This document shows positions 25,516 to 33,726 of a stretch of DNA of 64,000 nucleotides, in pieces. A program made the position numbers and the translations under genes. The stretch's first letter is position 1, and the number at the start of each line of letters is the position of its first letter. This stretch comes from an uncultured Bacteroides sp. (lineage in GTDB: Bacteria; Bacteroidota; Bacteroidia; Bacteroidales; Bacteroidaceae), in assembly GCF_963678425.1 (NCBI RefSeq), contig NZ_OY782855.1, positions 2,170,001-2,234,000 of the forward strand, written 5' to 3'. The notes beneath the pieces are model-generated. The model did no database searches, was not told the origin of the DNA, and worked only from the letters and a program-made list of their open reading frames with translations.

Positions 25516-27597
25516 ATGGAACACACATATCAATACTTTAAGCGTGATATTAGCTGGCTATCGTTTAATTATCGTGTCCTTCTGGAGGCCGATGATGATA
25601 GTCTTCCGCTCTATGAGCGCATCAATTTTATTGCAATTTATTCTTCGAACCTGGAGGAGTTCTATAAAATACGTGTAGCCGATCACAAAGCAAATGTTTC
25701 CGGTGCCCGTACTGACGAGGAATCTATACAGGCCTCTCAACAGATACTGGAAGACATCAATAAAGAAGTCAATAAGCAGTTGGAAGAAAGAGTACGCATT
25801 TACGAACAGAAAATTCTTCCTGCATTACGTGAAAGCAATGTTATCTTCTACCAAAGCAAGAATGTAAAGCCTTTTCATCAGGAGTTTATCCGCAATTTCT
25901 TTAACGAAGAAGTCTTCCCATTCTTACAGCCCGTACTGATTTCCAAAGGAGAAATAGTTTCTTTCCTGAGAGATAACAGGTTATATCTTGCCGTTCGGTT
26001 ATATAAACTAAATACCAAAGCTGATGATCCTTTACACGAACAGTATTTCGTACTGAAGATGCCTTACAGCAAGGTTTCCCGTTTTATTGAACTGCCACAG
26101 CATGAAGGAAATTACTACCTGATGTATATTGAAGATATCATCAAAGCAAATATTGGTTCCATTTTCCCCGGTTATGAAGTAGATAGTTGTTTTTGTGTCA
26201 AGATTTCACGTGACGCGGATATTCTTATTGATGATACAACAAGTGGAAACATTGTGGAGCAAGTAAAAAAGAAAGTAAAGAAGCGCAAGATCGGGGCTGT
26301 ATGCCGTTTCGTTTATGACCGGCAAATGCCTAAGGACTTTCTGGAATTTCTAATTGATGCTTTTCACATAAACAGAAATGAGCTGGTTCTGGGAGACAGC
26401 CATTTAAACCTGGAAGATTTAATTAAGCTGCCCAACCCCAATAAACTTCTCAGAATTAATGAGAAGCCTCAACCCATGAGATTAAATTACCTGAACAAGC
26501 ATTCTTCTATATTTCAATATGTAAAGAGAAAGGATTTGCTGCTTCACTTTCCATATCATTCTTTCGAGCACTTCATTCATTTCCTTTATGAGGCAACGCA
26601 CGATCCAATGACTAAAGAAATAATGGTTACCCAGTACAGAGTAGCGGAAAACTCAGCTGTGATCAACACATTGATCAGCGCGGCTCAGAACGGAAAAAAG
26701 GTAACGGTTTTTGTGGAGCTGAAAGCCCGTTTTGATGAAGAGAACAATCTTGAAACGGCGGAAATGATGCAAAACGCTGGCATTAATATTATTTATAGCA
26801 TTCCCGGACTGAAGGTACATGCCAAAGTGGCGCTGGTTCTCAGACACAGTGATAAACATGAATGTATACCCAGCTACGCTTATGTAAGCACCGGTAATTT
26901 TAATGAAAAGACAGCAAAGGTTTACTCTGATATAGGGTTATTTACTTCCAACCCTGAAATAGTGGAAGATTTACATACCTTATTCCTCATTCTCGAAAAG
27001 AAAGTGGAACAGCCTCAGTTCAAACATCTTCTGGTAGCAAGATTCAACCTGATAACAGAACTCACCCAACTTATCAACCATGAAATAAAACTGGCTGAGC
27101 AGGGTAAAGGAGGTAAAATTATCCTCAAGATGAATGCTCTTCAGGATCAGGTTATGATTGATGAGCTTTATCGGGCATCTGAGCATGGGGTAAAAATTGA
27201 GCTAATTGTGCGTGGCATTTGCTGCCTGATTCCCGGTCAGCCTTATAGCAGGAATATCCGCATTACTCGCCTGGTAGACAGCTTCCTTGAACATGCGCGT
27301 ATATGGTATTTTAATAACGGAGGCAATCCGAAGGTATTCATCGGTTCACCGGACTGGATGAAGCGGAATCTTTATCACAGAATAGAGGCTGTAGCCCCTA
27401 TTCTCAACGAAGAACTAAAAAAAGAGATCATTGATATTCTCAATATTCAGCTGAAAGACAATCAAAAAGCTTGTTTTGTGGACGCTAATTTAAAAAATTG
27501 CTTTAAATATAATCCGTCAGAGCCACCTATTAGAGCACAATATGCTATCTACAATTTTCTGAAAGACAAAAATTCACTACCTTTGCACCCTAATTAG
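25516..27597 (+). CDS. ppk1: Polyphosphate kinase 1
   Basis: Reversibly polymerises the terminal phosphate of ATP into polyphosphate. It is 693 aa in four parts: N-terminal helical domain beginning with YFKRDISWLSFNYRVL, head domain, and two phospholipase-D-like C-terminal domains. The autophosphorylated histidine lies in GLKVHAKVALVLRHS near residue 435, and the second histidine in FLEHARIWYF near 595. I chose the ATG at 25516 because the longer reading adds a non-family leader. An ABC-F gene follows after 11 bp. Confidence 0.94.
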   Translation: MEHTYQYFKRDISWLSFNYRVLLEADDDSLPLYERINFIAIYSSNLEEFYKIRVADHKANVSGARTDEESIQASQQILEDINKEVNKQLEERVRIYEQKILPALRESNVIFYQSKNVKPFHQEFIRNFFNEEVFPFLQPVLISKGEIVSFLRDNRLYLAVRLYKLNTKADDPLHEQYFVLKMPYSKVSRFIELPQHEGNYYLMYIEDIIKANIGSIFPGYEVDSCFCVKISRDADILIDDTTSGNIVEQVKKKVKKRKIGAVCRFVYDRQMPKDFLEFLIDAFHINRNELVLGDSHLNLEDLIKLPNPNKLLRINEKPQPMRLNYLNKHSSIFQYVKRKDLLLHFPYHSFEHFIHFLYEATHDPMTKEIMVTQYRVAENSAVINTLISAAQNGKKVTVFVELKARFDEENNLETAEMMQNAGINIIYSIPGLKVHAKVALVLRHSDKHECIPSYAYVSTGNFNEKTAKVYSDIGLFTSNPEIVEDLHTLFLILEKKVEQPQFKHLLVARFNLITELTQLINHEIKLAEQGKGGKIILKMNALQDQVMIDELYRASEHGVKIELIVRGICCLIPGQPYSRNIRITRLVDSFLEHARIWYFNNGGNPKVFIGSPDWMKRNLYHRIEAVAPILNEELKKEIIDILNIQLKDNQKACFVDANLKNCFKYNPSEPPIRAQYAIYNFLKDKNSLPLHPN

Positions 27598-27608
27598 CAA
27601 AAACAAGA

Positions 27609-29249
27609 ATGATTTCAGTAGACGGATTAACAGTTGAGTTCGGGGGAACCACCCTTTTCAAAGATATTTCTTTTGTGGTAAATGAAAAAGACCGTATTGC
27701 CCTGATGGGGAAAAACGGTGCGGGTAAAAGTACATTATTAAAGATTTTTGCAGGTGTGCGTCAACCCACCCAAGGGAAGATATCTGCTCCGAAAGAAGCT
27801 ATGATAGGTTATCTGCCACAGCATTTGATGACCGAAGACGGACGCACTGTTTTTGAAGAGACAGCTCAGGCTTTTGCCCTCGTTCATGAAATGGAAGCTG
27901 AAATGGCTAGACTTAACAAGGAACTGGAGACAAGAACGGACTACGAAAGTGACAGTTATATGGAACTCATTGAAAGCGTATCTGCTTTAAGCGAGAAGTT
28001 CTATTCAATAGAGGAAACCAATTACGAGGCAGATGTGGAAAAAGCACTGTTAGGACTTGGCTTCATCCGCGAAGACTTCAACCGTCAGACAAGCGACTTC
28101 AGCGGTGGATGGCGCATGCGTATTGAGCTAGCCAAACTGTTATTGCAAAACCCAGATGTTCTGTTACTCGATGAGCCTACCAATCACCTCGACATAGAAT
28201 CTATTCAGTGGCTGGAAGATTTTCTTATTAACAGTGCCAAAGCAGTAATACTTATTAGTCACGACCGTAAATTTGTAGATAACATCACCACCCGCACCAT
28301 TGAGTTAACAATGGGGCACATCTATGACTACAAAGTAAATTATTCCAAATACCTGCAACTTCGTCTTGAAAGACGCGAGCAACAACAGAGAGCTTTTGAA
28401 AATCAACAAAAGATGATTGCTGAGACGCAGGAATTCATTGACCGTTTCAAAGGAACTTATTCAAAAACCAACCAAGTACAAAGTAGAGTGAAGATGCTCG
28501 AAAAGATGGAAATAATGGAAGTGGACGATGAAGACACATCAGCTCTTCGTTTAAAATTTCCTCCTTCTCCCCGCTCAGGCACTTATCCGGTAGTAATGGA
28601 TGGTGTGGGCAAAACGTATGGCGAAAAGCTGATATTCAGCAATGCGAATCTTACCATCGAACGTGGCGATAAAGTGGCTTTTGTTGGAAAGAATGGTGAA
28701 GGTAAATCTACCTTGGTGAAATGTATCATGAAAGAGATTGAGCACACCGGAAAGCTAACTTTGGGGCACAACGTACAAATAGGTTATTTTGCACAGAATC
28801 AAGCTTCACTTCTGGATGAAAATCTAACCGTTTTCCAAACCATTGACGATGTGGCTGTAGGAGAAATCCGTAACAAGATACGCGATTTGCTGGGAGCTTT
28901 CATGTTTGGTGGCGAAGAATCAACTAAAAAAGTAAAGGTACTGTCAGGTGGAGAGCGTACGCGTCTTGCAATGATTAAATTATTGCTGCAACCGGTAAAT
29001 CTGCTCATTCTCGATGAGCCTACGAACCACCTCGACCTAAAGACTAAAGATATTCTAAAATCTGCCCTAAAGGATTTCGACGGAACATTGATCGTGGTAT
29101 CTCACGACCGTGACTTCCTGGATGGATTAGTTACCAAGGTTTACGAGTTCGGCAACAAGAAAGTTACTGAACATCTTTGCGGCATTTATGAATTCCTTGA
29201 AAAGAAAAAGATGGATTCATTGAATGAGCTGGAAAGGAACAAACAGTAA
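27609..29249 (+). CDS. ABC-F family ATPase (ribosome-associated type)
   Basis: Soluble twin-ATPase protein of the ABC-F group, which act on the ribosomal E site. It is 546 aa. Two nucleotide-binding domains carry Walker A GKNGAGKST (near residue 38) and GKNGEGKST (near 363), signatures FSGGWRMRI and LSGGERTRL, and Walker B LLLDEPTNHLDIES and LILDEPTNHLDLKT. The P-site tRNA-interaction linker lies around 245-330. There are no membrane segments. It resembles the YbiT/EttA-type housekeeping members rather than a dedicated resistance protein, but the subgroup was not tested. Confidence 0.92.
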   Translation: MISVDGLTVEFGGTTLFKDISFVVNEKDRIALMGKNGAGKSTLLKIFAGVRQPTQGKISAPKEAMIGYLPQHLMTEDGRTVFEETAQAFALVHEMEAEMARLNKELETRTDYESDSYMELIESVSALSEKFYSIEETNYEADVEKALLGLGFIREDFNRQTSDFSGGWRMRIELAKLLLQNPDVLLLDEPTNHLDIESIQWLEDFLINSAKAVILISHDRKFVDNITTRTIELTMGHIYDYKVNYSKYLQLRLERREQQQRAFENQQKMIAETQEFIDRFKGTYSKTNQVQSRVKMLEKMEIMEVDDEDTSALRLKFPPSPRSGTYPVVMDGVGKTYGEKLIFSNANLTIERGDKVAFVGKNGEGKSTLVKCIMKEIEHTGKLTLGHNVQIGYFAQNQASLLDENLTVFQTIDDVAVGEIRNKIRDLLGAFMFGGEESTKKVKVLSGGERTRLAMIKLLLQPVNLLILDEPTNHLDLKTKDILKSALKDFDGTLIVVSHDRDFLDGLVTKVYEFGNKKVTEHLCGIYEFLEKKKMDSLNELERNKQ

Positions 29250-29374
29250 GAGGTTTCTATTCTTCGCATTATGGATTTCGAATTTATCCGTTAAGAAATT
29301 TAGTAACTGGTAAATAGGCAATGCCCATTATGAATTGCTGATAATAATTGAACCTTTTAAAAGAAAAAAGAAGC

Positions 29375-29785
29375 ATGGTTTCTCAAACAGAATTTTCATT
29401 GAAAGCAAAACAAAGAGGTTTTCACCTGATTACTCAGGAAATTCTAAGGAACTTGCCGGAACTGCCAAAGACCGGCTTGCTCCATCTGTTTATCAAACAT
29501 AGCTCAGCCGCACTCAGCATTAATGAAAATGCCGACCCTGATGTGCGCACAGACATGGAATCTATTTTCAACCACCTGATTAAAGAACGTGAGTCCTATT
29601 ATGAACATGTTCTTGAGGGAGATGACGATATGCCGGCACATGCCAAGTCGGTTATTGTAGGACCAAGCATCACAATACCAATAACAAACGGACATCTGAA
29701 CCTGGGAACCTGGCAAGGCATTTATCTTTGCGAATTCCGCAATTATGGCGGGGAAAGAAAGATAGTAGCAACCGTAATGGGGTAA
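29375..29785 (+). CDS. YjbQ family protein (secondary thiamine-phosphate synthase type)
   Basis: A 136-aa protein of the YjbQ/UPF0047 family. The core shows IKHSSAALSINENADPDVRTDM, EGDDDMPAHAKS, and GTWQGIYLCEFRNYGGERK, carrying the conserved histidines and glutamates. Weak thiamine-phosphate synthase activity is reported for family members, but the real role is unsettled. I chose the ATG at 29375; an upstream TTG is less likely. Confidence 0.9.
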   Translation: MVSQTEFSLKAKQRGFHLITQEILRNLPELPKTGLLHLFIKHSSAALSINENADPDVRTDMESIFNHLIKERESYYEHVLEGDDDMPAHAKSVIVGPSITIPITNGHLNLGTWQGIYLCEFRNYGGERKIVATVMG

Positions 29786-29806
29786 ATTGTCTGCCTTGGA
29801 AAATCC

Positions 29807-29880
29807 ATTGGTGAATACTTTCCATTTATTGGAGTATGCTTTTGCATTTATTGGTGAATGGCCAAAAATTATTGGTGAAT
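29807..29880. repeat. Four phased copies of ATTGGTGAAT downstream of yjbQ
   Basis: The 10-bp word appears at 29807-29816, 29828-29837 (as ATTGGAGTAT), 29850-29859 and 29871-29880, a spacing of 21, 22 and 21 bp. The last copy runs on as ATTGGTGAATAACTT, the same 15 bases found at 46591. It lies between the yjbQ stop and a terminator. Confidence 0.8.
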
Positions 29881-29911
29881 AACTTCTTTCAATTTTTCTT
29901 GAATGGATAAG

Positions 29912-29950
29912 AAACTCCCGCCTGCCTTTTTTGGAAGCAGGCGGGAGTTT
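29912..29950. terminator. Hairpin terminator after yjbQ
   Basis: A perfect 14-bp stem (29912-29925 with 29937-29950) with a GC-rich core and an 11-nt loop. The A and T runs at the stem base allow function in either direction. It separates the yjbQ region from the insertion elements. Confidence 0.8.
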
Positions 29951-30032
29951 GCTCAACATCCGGTTACGTTTCAAAAAAAAGCAGGTGGGATGTTTTTTGA
30001 TCTCTGTTTTTTGCAAACTATACAGAAAAATA

Positions 30033-30197
30033 GGTTCTTCGTCACTTTAGGTGCAAGCTATTGCATTAAGCTACTTATTTATGATTGTTTTGCAGACTTT
30101 TCATCAGATTCAAAAAATGGCTTATTAAAAAGCATGTAGAGTCTTTATTGAATAAGCATTTGAGACCGTTTGCTTGCACCAAAAGTGACGAAGAACC
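30033..30197. mobile_element. 165-bp MITE with 26-bp terminal inverted repeats
   Basis: The ends 30033-30058 and 30172-30197 are inverted repeats of 26 bp with one mismatch, beginning GGTTCTTCGTCACTTT. They are flanked by a perfect 8-bp duplication GAAAAATA at 30025-30032 and 30198-30205. The 113-bp interior holds no gene. Size, ends and duplication identify a non-autonomous transposon. The 8-bp duplication and end sequence suggest mobilisation by an ISL3-like transposase, which is inference; no such transposase is in the window. Confidence 0.85.
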
Positions 30198-30415
30198 GAA
30201 AAATAAAAAGCGACCCTCACTCCCTAACTTTTTTTTGTTAACTATCTGTTTATATGAACTTTGCAGAGTGATGTTTGCATTTTCACCCCTCACTTTACCA
30301 TCATTTTTCAGGGCTACCCTAACGATTTCGAGTCATTTATTGTAAGCGTCTCCGCGATACCATCTTGTCCGTGATGATTTAGCCTTTTATCTTTGTCTTC
30401 CAAAAAAGAAGAAAG

Positions 30416-30820
30416 ATGAAATCATCCGAACTATACACAAAAACGATAGAAGGCTACAAGCAGGAAATTAGTGTCAGTCTTATTACTTTGCATGATTACT
30501 GTAAAACACATCATATAAATTATAAGGGTATTCAACTCTGGATGTCCAGAAATTCAATTACTGTAGCCCAGTTGAAAAGAGAAATCACTGTGCATTCTGA
30601 TTCTCCTTCAGATTTTCCGGTTGTCCAAACAGAATCAGGGCAACGGATTTATCCTCTATCTTTTCAGACAGCGGGAGTTCAAAAAGAAGACATCCGTAAG
30701 AACACTTATTCATGCGTGAAAGGAGTGAATATCACTTTCCCGGACGGAGTGATTGTTTCGATTAAAGAGATAACCCAGGAAGATCTTAATAAATTTATTC
30801 TTTCATATAATACCCATTAA
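30416..30820 (+). CDS. tnpA: IS66 accessory protein TnpA (orf1)
   Basis: A 134-aa protein in the first position of IS66. The N-terminal half (LHDYCKTHHINYKGIQLWMS) looks like a helix-turn-helix DNA-binding region. The C-terminal part ends in a beta-rich VTFPDGVIVSIKEIT segment as in IS66 orf1 proteins of Bacteroidetes. It is needed along with TnpB in characterised IS66 members. It lies four bases before tnpB. Confidence 0.8.
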   Translation: MKSSELYTKTIEGYKQEISVSLITLHDYCKTHHINYKGIQLWMSRNSITVAQLKREITVHSDSPSDFPVVQTESGQRIYPLSFQTAGVQKEDIRKNTYSCVKGVNITFPDGVIVSIKEITQEDLNKFILSYNTH

Positions 30821-30824
30821 TAGT

Positions 30825-31184
30825 ATGTTTGCACTTACAGAATCCATGAGCTACTTTCTCTGTTCTCACTATGTGGACATGCGAAAAGGCATCTACTCTT
30901 TGTACCAGTTGGTAAAGTCAGACATGAAACGGAACCCGCTATCGGGAGAGGTTTTTCTGTTTGTAGGTAAGAACAGAGAGTCAATCAAGATCCTACACTG
31001 GGAGAACGGAGGTTTTGTTTTATATCAGAAGAAACTTGAAAGAGGCACTTTTGAGATACCCCGTTTTAATCCTTCCAGTGGTCAGTATGAGATGAAATGG
31101 ACGACGTTCGTTCTGATAATGGAGGGCGTCTGCATCCGTTCCGTAAAGTACAGGAAACGATTCTATGCAGATTTAATACGTTGA
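30825..31184 (+). CDS. tnpB: IS66 accessory protein TnpB
   Basis: A 119-aa member of the IS66 Orf2 family. Hallmarks are VDMRKGIYSLYQLV near residue 17, GEVFLFVGKNRESIKILHWENGGFVLYQKKLERG, and the C-terminal FNPSSGQYEMKWTTFVLIMEGV. Role in transposition is unclear. It is followed by tnpC after 73 bp. Confidence 0.92.
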   Translation: MFALTESMSYFLCSHYVDMRKGIYSLYQLVKSDMKRNPLSGEVFLFVGKNRESIKILHWENGGFVLYQKKLERGTFEIPRFNPSSGQYEMKWTTFVLIMEGVCIRSVKYRKRFYADLIR

Positions 31185-31257
31185 TATACAAATATATAGA
31201 TAAGTAATAACCTTTATTTTTCTTGGTAATCCTAACAATTATTCGTACCTTTAAGGC

Positions 31258-32850
31258 ATGAATTACAAACGGATTGTTGAACTATTAGAAGATCAGCTCA
31301 GACTTTCTTCCGAAAGAGAAATGGTTCTGCTGGAGCAAAATAGGCAGCAGTCTGCACAACTTCAGCAGCAGTCTGCGCAGATAGAAAGGCTATCTGTACA
31401 GACTGCTATTCTAACCGATACGGTCCGTTCATTGGAAGAATCCCTTCTTCAGAAGAAAGGCGACATACAAGTGCTGACCGGTAAGAACCGGGGACTGGGC
31501 AAACTCTTGTCCAACAAATCAGAAAAGATAGTTCCTCAAATCAAAGAGGAGGATAAAGTGGAAGAAAAGCCTCGTCCGTCACTGAAAGAACGTGGTAACA
31601 ACAATGCCAAACGTAAAGAGTATTTTGATCTGAAAACCATTATTGATGAGGTTTACCCCAATGATCCCGGCTTTGATAAGGAAAAATCCAAAATCATTAG
31701 TTATGTGGATTCTATCCGGTATGAATACATCCCACCTCAGTTTGTCAAACACATCTACCGACAGTACAACTGTTTGTTTAATGAGAAGATGTATACCGCA
31801 AAAGCGCCAAGAACTCCGCTGCAGAACTCTAACTACGACGGTTCTTTCATGGCTGGAATACTACAACTCAGATACATCTACTCCATGCCCGTTGAACGAA
31901 TCATCAAATTGTTTGGCGAGCAGGGATTTGAATTGAACAAAGCTACAGCTCACTCCCTGATTAAGAAATCCGCCTGGATGCTGGATCGTTTGGATGAAGT
32001 CTTAAGAAAAACGATTCTTGAGGACAGTTACCTTTGTATGGATGAAAGCTACTATACCGTACTGACTCCAGAGAAAAACGAAAAAGGGAAAGGTGTTCGC
32101 AAAGGCTATATATGGGCAGCTCTTGCAAATCAAAAGAAACTCATACAATACTTTTATGAAAAGGGTTCCCGCTCACGCGAAGTTCTGACCAATTATATCG
32201 GGGAAGAGTACAAAGGAGCCATCCAATCGGACGGACTTATAGATTATAAAATCCTTGAAACTGATGAATATCCCGATATAATAAGACTTTCCTGCTTTCA
32301 ACACTGCAAGCGTAAGTTCCTGGATATTGAAGCAGATAAGGATGCCACTCAAATAATAGATGTGATCAATAAGCTTTATAGGAAAGAGCATAAAATAGGG
32401 AAGCACTGGAAACCCGACAGGATATTAGAATACAGAAAAAAGTATGCCCCACCCATATTAAAGGAACTCAAAAGAAAACTCTTAAAAATACAATCCAATC
32501 CTTCCATGCTTCCAAAGAGCCCACTCTCGAAGGCGATTAATTATACCCTGAACGAGTATGACGCATTGTGCAATTATATAGACAGACCAGAATATGCCCT
32601 TGATAATAATGCCATAGAACGATACATGAGGTACATAAGCTTAAGCAGGAAGAACTCTCTGTTTTGCGGAAGCCACGACGGAGCAAAGAGAACAGCACTG
32701 CTTTACTCACTGGCTTGCTCATGCAGGCTAAATGGAATAAACACGTTCGAATACTTTACGGATATATTAAACCGGATGGCTTATATCAATCCCAATGCAT
32801 CCGATGAAGTTTATCAGAAACTACTTCCGAATTCCTGGACAAAAGAATAA
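31258..32850 (+). CDS. tnpC: IS66 family DDE transposase TnpC
   Basis: A 530-aa transposase. It opens with a coiled-coil, glutamine-rich leucine-zipper region (about 10-75), followed by a basic linker and the DDE core. Catalytic acids are likely in LCMDESYYTVL (near 261), QSDGLIDYKIL (near 324) and DNNAIERYMRY (near 450), together with CFQHCKRKFLDIE. The frame is intact to the right inverted repeat, so the element may be active. Confidence 0.92.
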   Translation: MNYKRIVELLEDQLRLSSEREMVLLEQNRQQSAQLQQQSAQIERLSVQTAILTDTVRSLEESLLQKKGDIQVLTGKNRGLGKLLSNKSEKIVPQIKEEDKVEEKPRPSLKERGNNNAKRKEYFDLKTIIDEVYPNDPGFDKEKSKIISYVDSIRYEYIPPQFVKHIYRQYNCLFNEKMYTAKAPRTPLQNSNYDGSFMAGILQLRYIYSMPVERIIKLFGEQGFELNKATAHSLIKKSAWMLDRLDEVLRKTILEDSYLCMDESYYTVLTPEKNEKGKGVRKGYIWAALANQKKLIQYFYEKGSRSREVLTNYIGEEYKGAIQSDGLIDYKILETDEYPDIIRLSCFQHCKRKFLDIEADKDATQIIDVINKLYRKEHKIGKHWKPDRILEYRKKYAPPILKELKRKLLKIQSNPSMLPKSPLSKAINYTLNEYDALCNYIDRPEYALDNNAIERYMRYISLSRKNSLFCGSHDGAKRTALLYSLACSCRLNGINTFEYFTDILNRMAYINPNASDEVYQKLLPNSWTKE

Positions 32851-32917
32851 ACCTACTATAAGCCCAGAAAATATTCTATAGGGTATCGCAGAGACGCTTA
32901 CGTTAAAACGTTCAATT

Positions 32918-33658
32918 CTATACGTAAATCATCTTCTTGGTCATTCCACCATCAATCACCAGATTCTGCCCGTTGATAAAGTTATTATCCTGATCACATA
33001 AGAAAAGACACGCTCGTGCAATATCGTCCGGTTTCCCTACTCTACCGGAAGGATGCTGTTCATGATCAGCTTCTGTAAGTGAATCATACTCTTTTGTCTG
33101 TATCCACCCGGGACTAATACAGTTTACTGTAATATGAAACTTCGATAAAGAGAGTGCCAACGCATGAGTTAAAGAAACAATACCTCCTTTTGAAGCAGCA
33201 TAACCTTCACTGCCTGGTTCACTCATCAAATAACGAGTGGAGGACATATTTATGATTCGTCCATAAGAAGACAACACCTCCATTTTAGAACGGTGCAAAG
33301 CCCACAATCTGGAAGTTATAAAAACGGGACGAAGATTAGTTCCAATAATTCTATCGAACTGCTCAACAGAAGTTTCCGTCAAAGAAGAAAATCCACCAAT
33401 ACCTACATTATTGATCAAGATATCAATATCTCCCAAATTGGTAAATAGTTGTTCTATTATTGCAGACAAGGCATTCTCATCAGTCACATCGGCTTTAAAG
33501 AATAAACAGTTTTCTGATAACGGGAAAGAAGAATCTGGTTTACAGACATCACAAAAAGCCACTCTGGCTCCTGCATTCACAAAAGCTTCAACTATACCAC
33601 GACCTATTCCCTGAGAGCCACCGGTAATAAATACTCGTTTATTCAACATTGTTTTCAT
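32918..33658 (-). CDS. Short-chain dehydrogenase/reductase
   Basis: A 246-aa classical SDR. The NAD(P) motif GGSQGIGRGI is near residue 13, NNVG at about 86-90, and the catalytic serine plus YAASKGG (YxxxK) near 150-155. It ends in the family pattern GQNLVIDGGMTKK. Substrate unknown; it resembles FabG-like 3-oxoacyl or sugar-alcohol dehydrogenases in layout. The stop lies 17 bp from the right end of IS66, so any downstream link to the original neighbour may have been broken by the insertion. Confidence 0.88.
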   Translation of the reverse strand: MKTMLNKRVFITGGSQGIGRGIVEAFVNAGARVAFCDVCKPDSSFPLSENCLFFKADVTDENALSAIIEQLFTNLGDIDILINNVGIGGFSSLTETSVEQFDRIIGTNLRPVFITSRLWALHRSKMEVLSSYGRIINMSSTRYLMSEPGSEGYAASKGGIVSLTHALALSLSKFHITVNCISPGWIQTKEYDSLTEADHEQHPSGRVGKPDDIARACLFLCDQDNNFINGQNLVIDGGMTKKMIYV

Positions 33659-33726
33659 ATGGATCTTTTATTGTTAGTGAGCCTACTTTAATTAACTGAG
33701 TTCTGAGAAGAAAGTTCATTAAGAAG

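Larger units (their letters stand above)
30342..32901 (+). mobile_element. Complete IS66 family insertion sequence
   Basis: Terminal inverted repeats of about 20 bp (30342-30361, beginning GTAAGCGTCTC, and 32881-32901) with one internal mismatch bound three genes in the IS66 order: an orf1-like tnpA, tnpB and the DDE transposase tnpC. All three reading frames are open. The flanking 8 bases (CATTTATT at the left, GTTAAAAC at the right) do not match, so the usual target duplication is missing. Confidence 0.92.

Noticed and set aside
27609..29249. ABC-F gene as an antibiotic resistance determinant
   Set aside because: No resistance context, no leader peptide, and general similarity to housekeeping ABC-F proteins. 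Cannot be called resistance from sequence reading.
29807..29880. Phased ATTGGTGAAT copies considered as a CRISPR or as plasmid iterons
   Set aside because: The 10-bp word is too short for CRISPR repeats, and no replication initiator gene or AT-rich origin layout is near. Kept as a repeat only.
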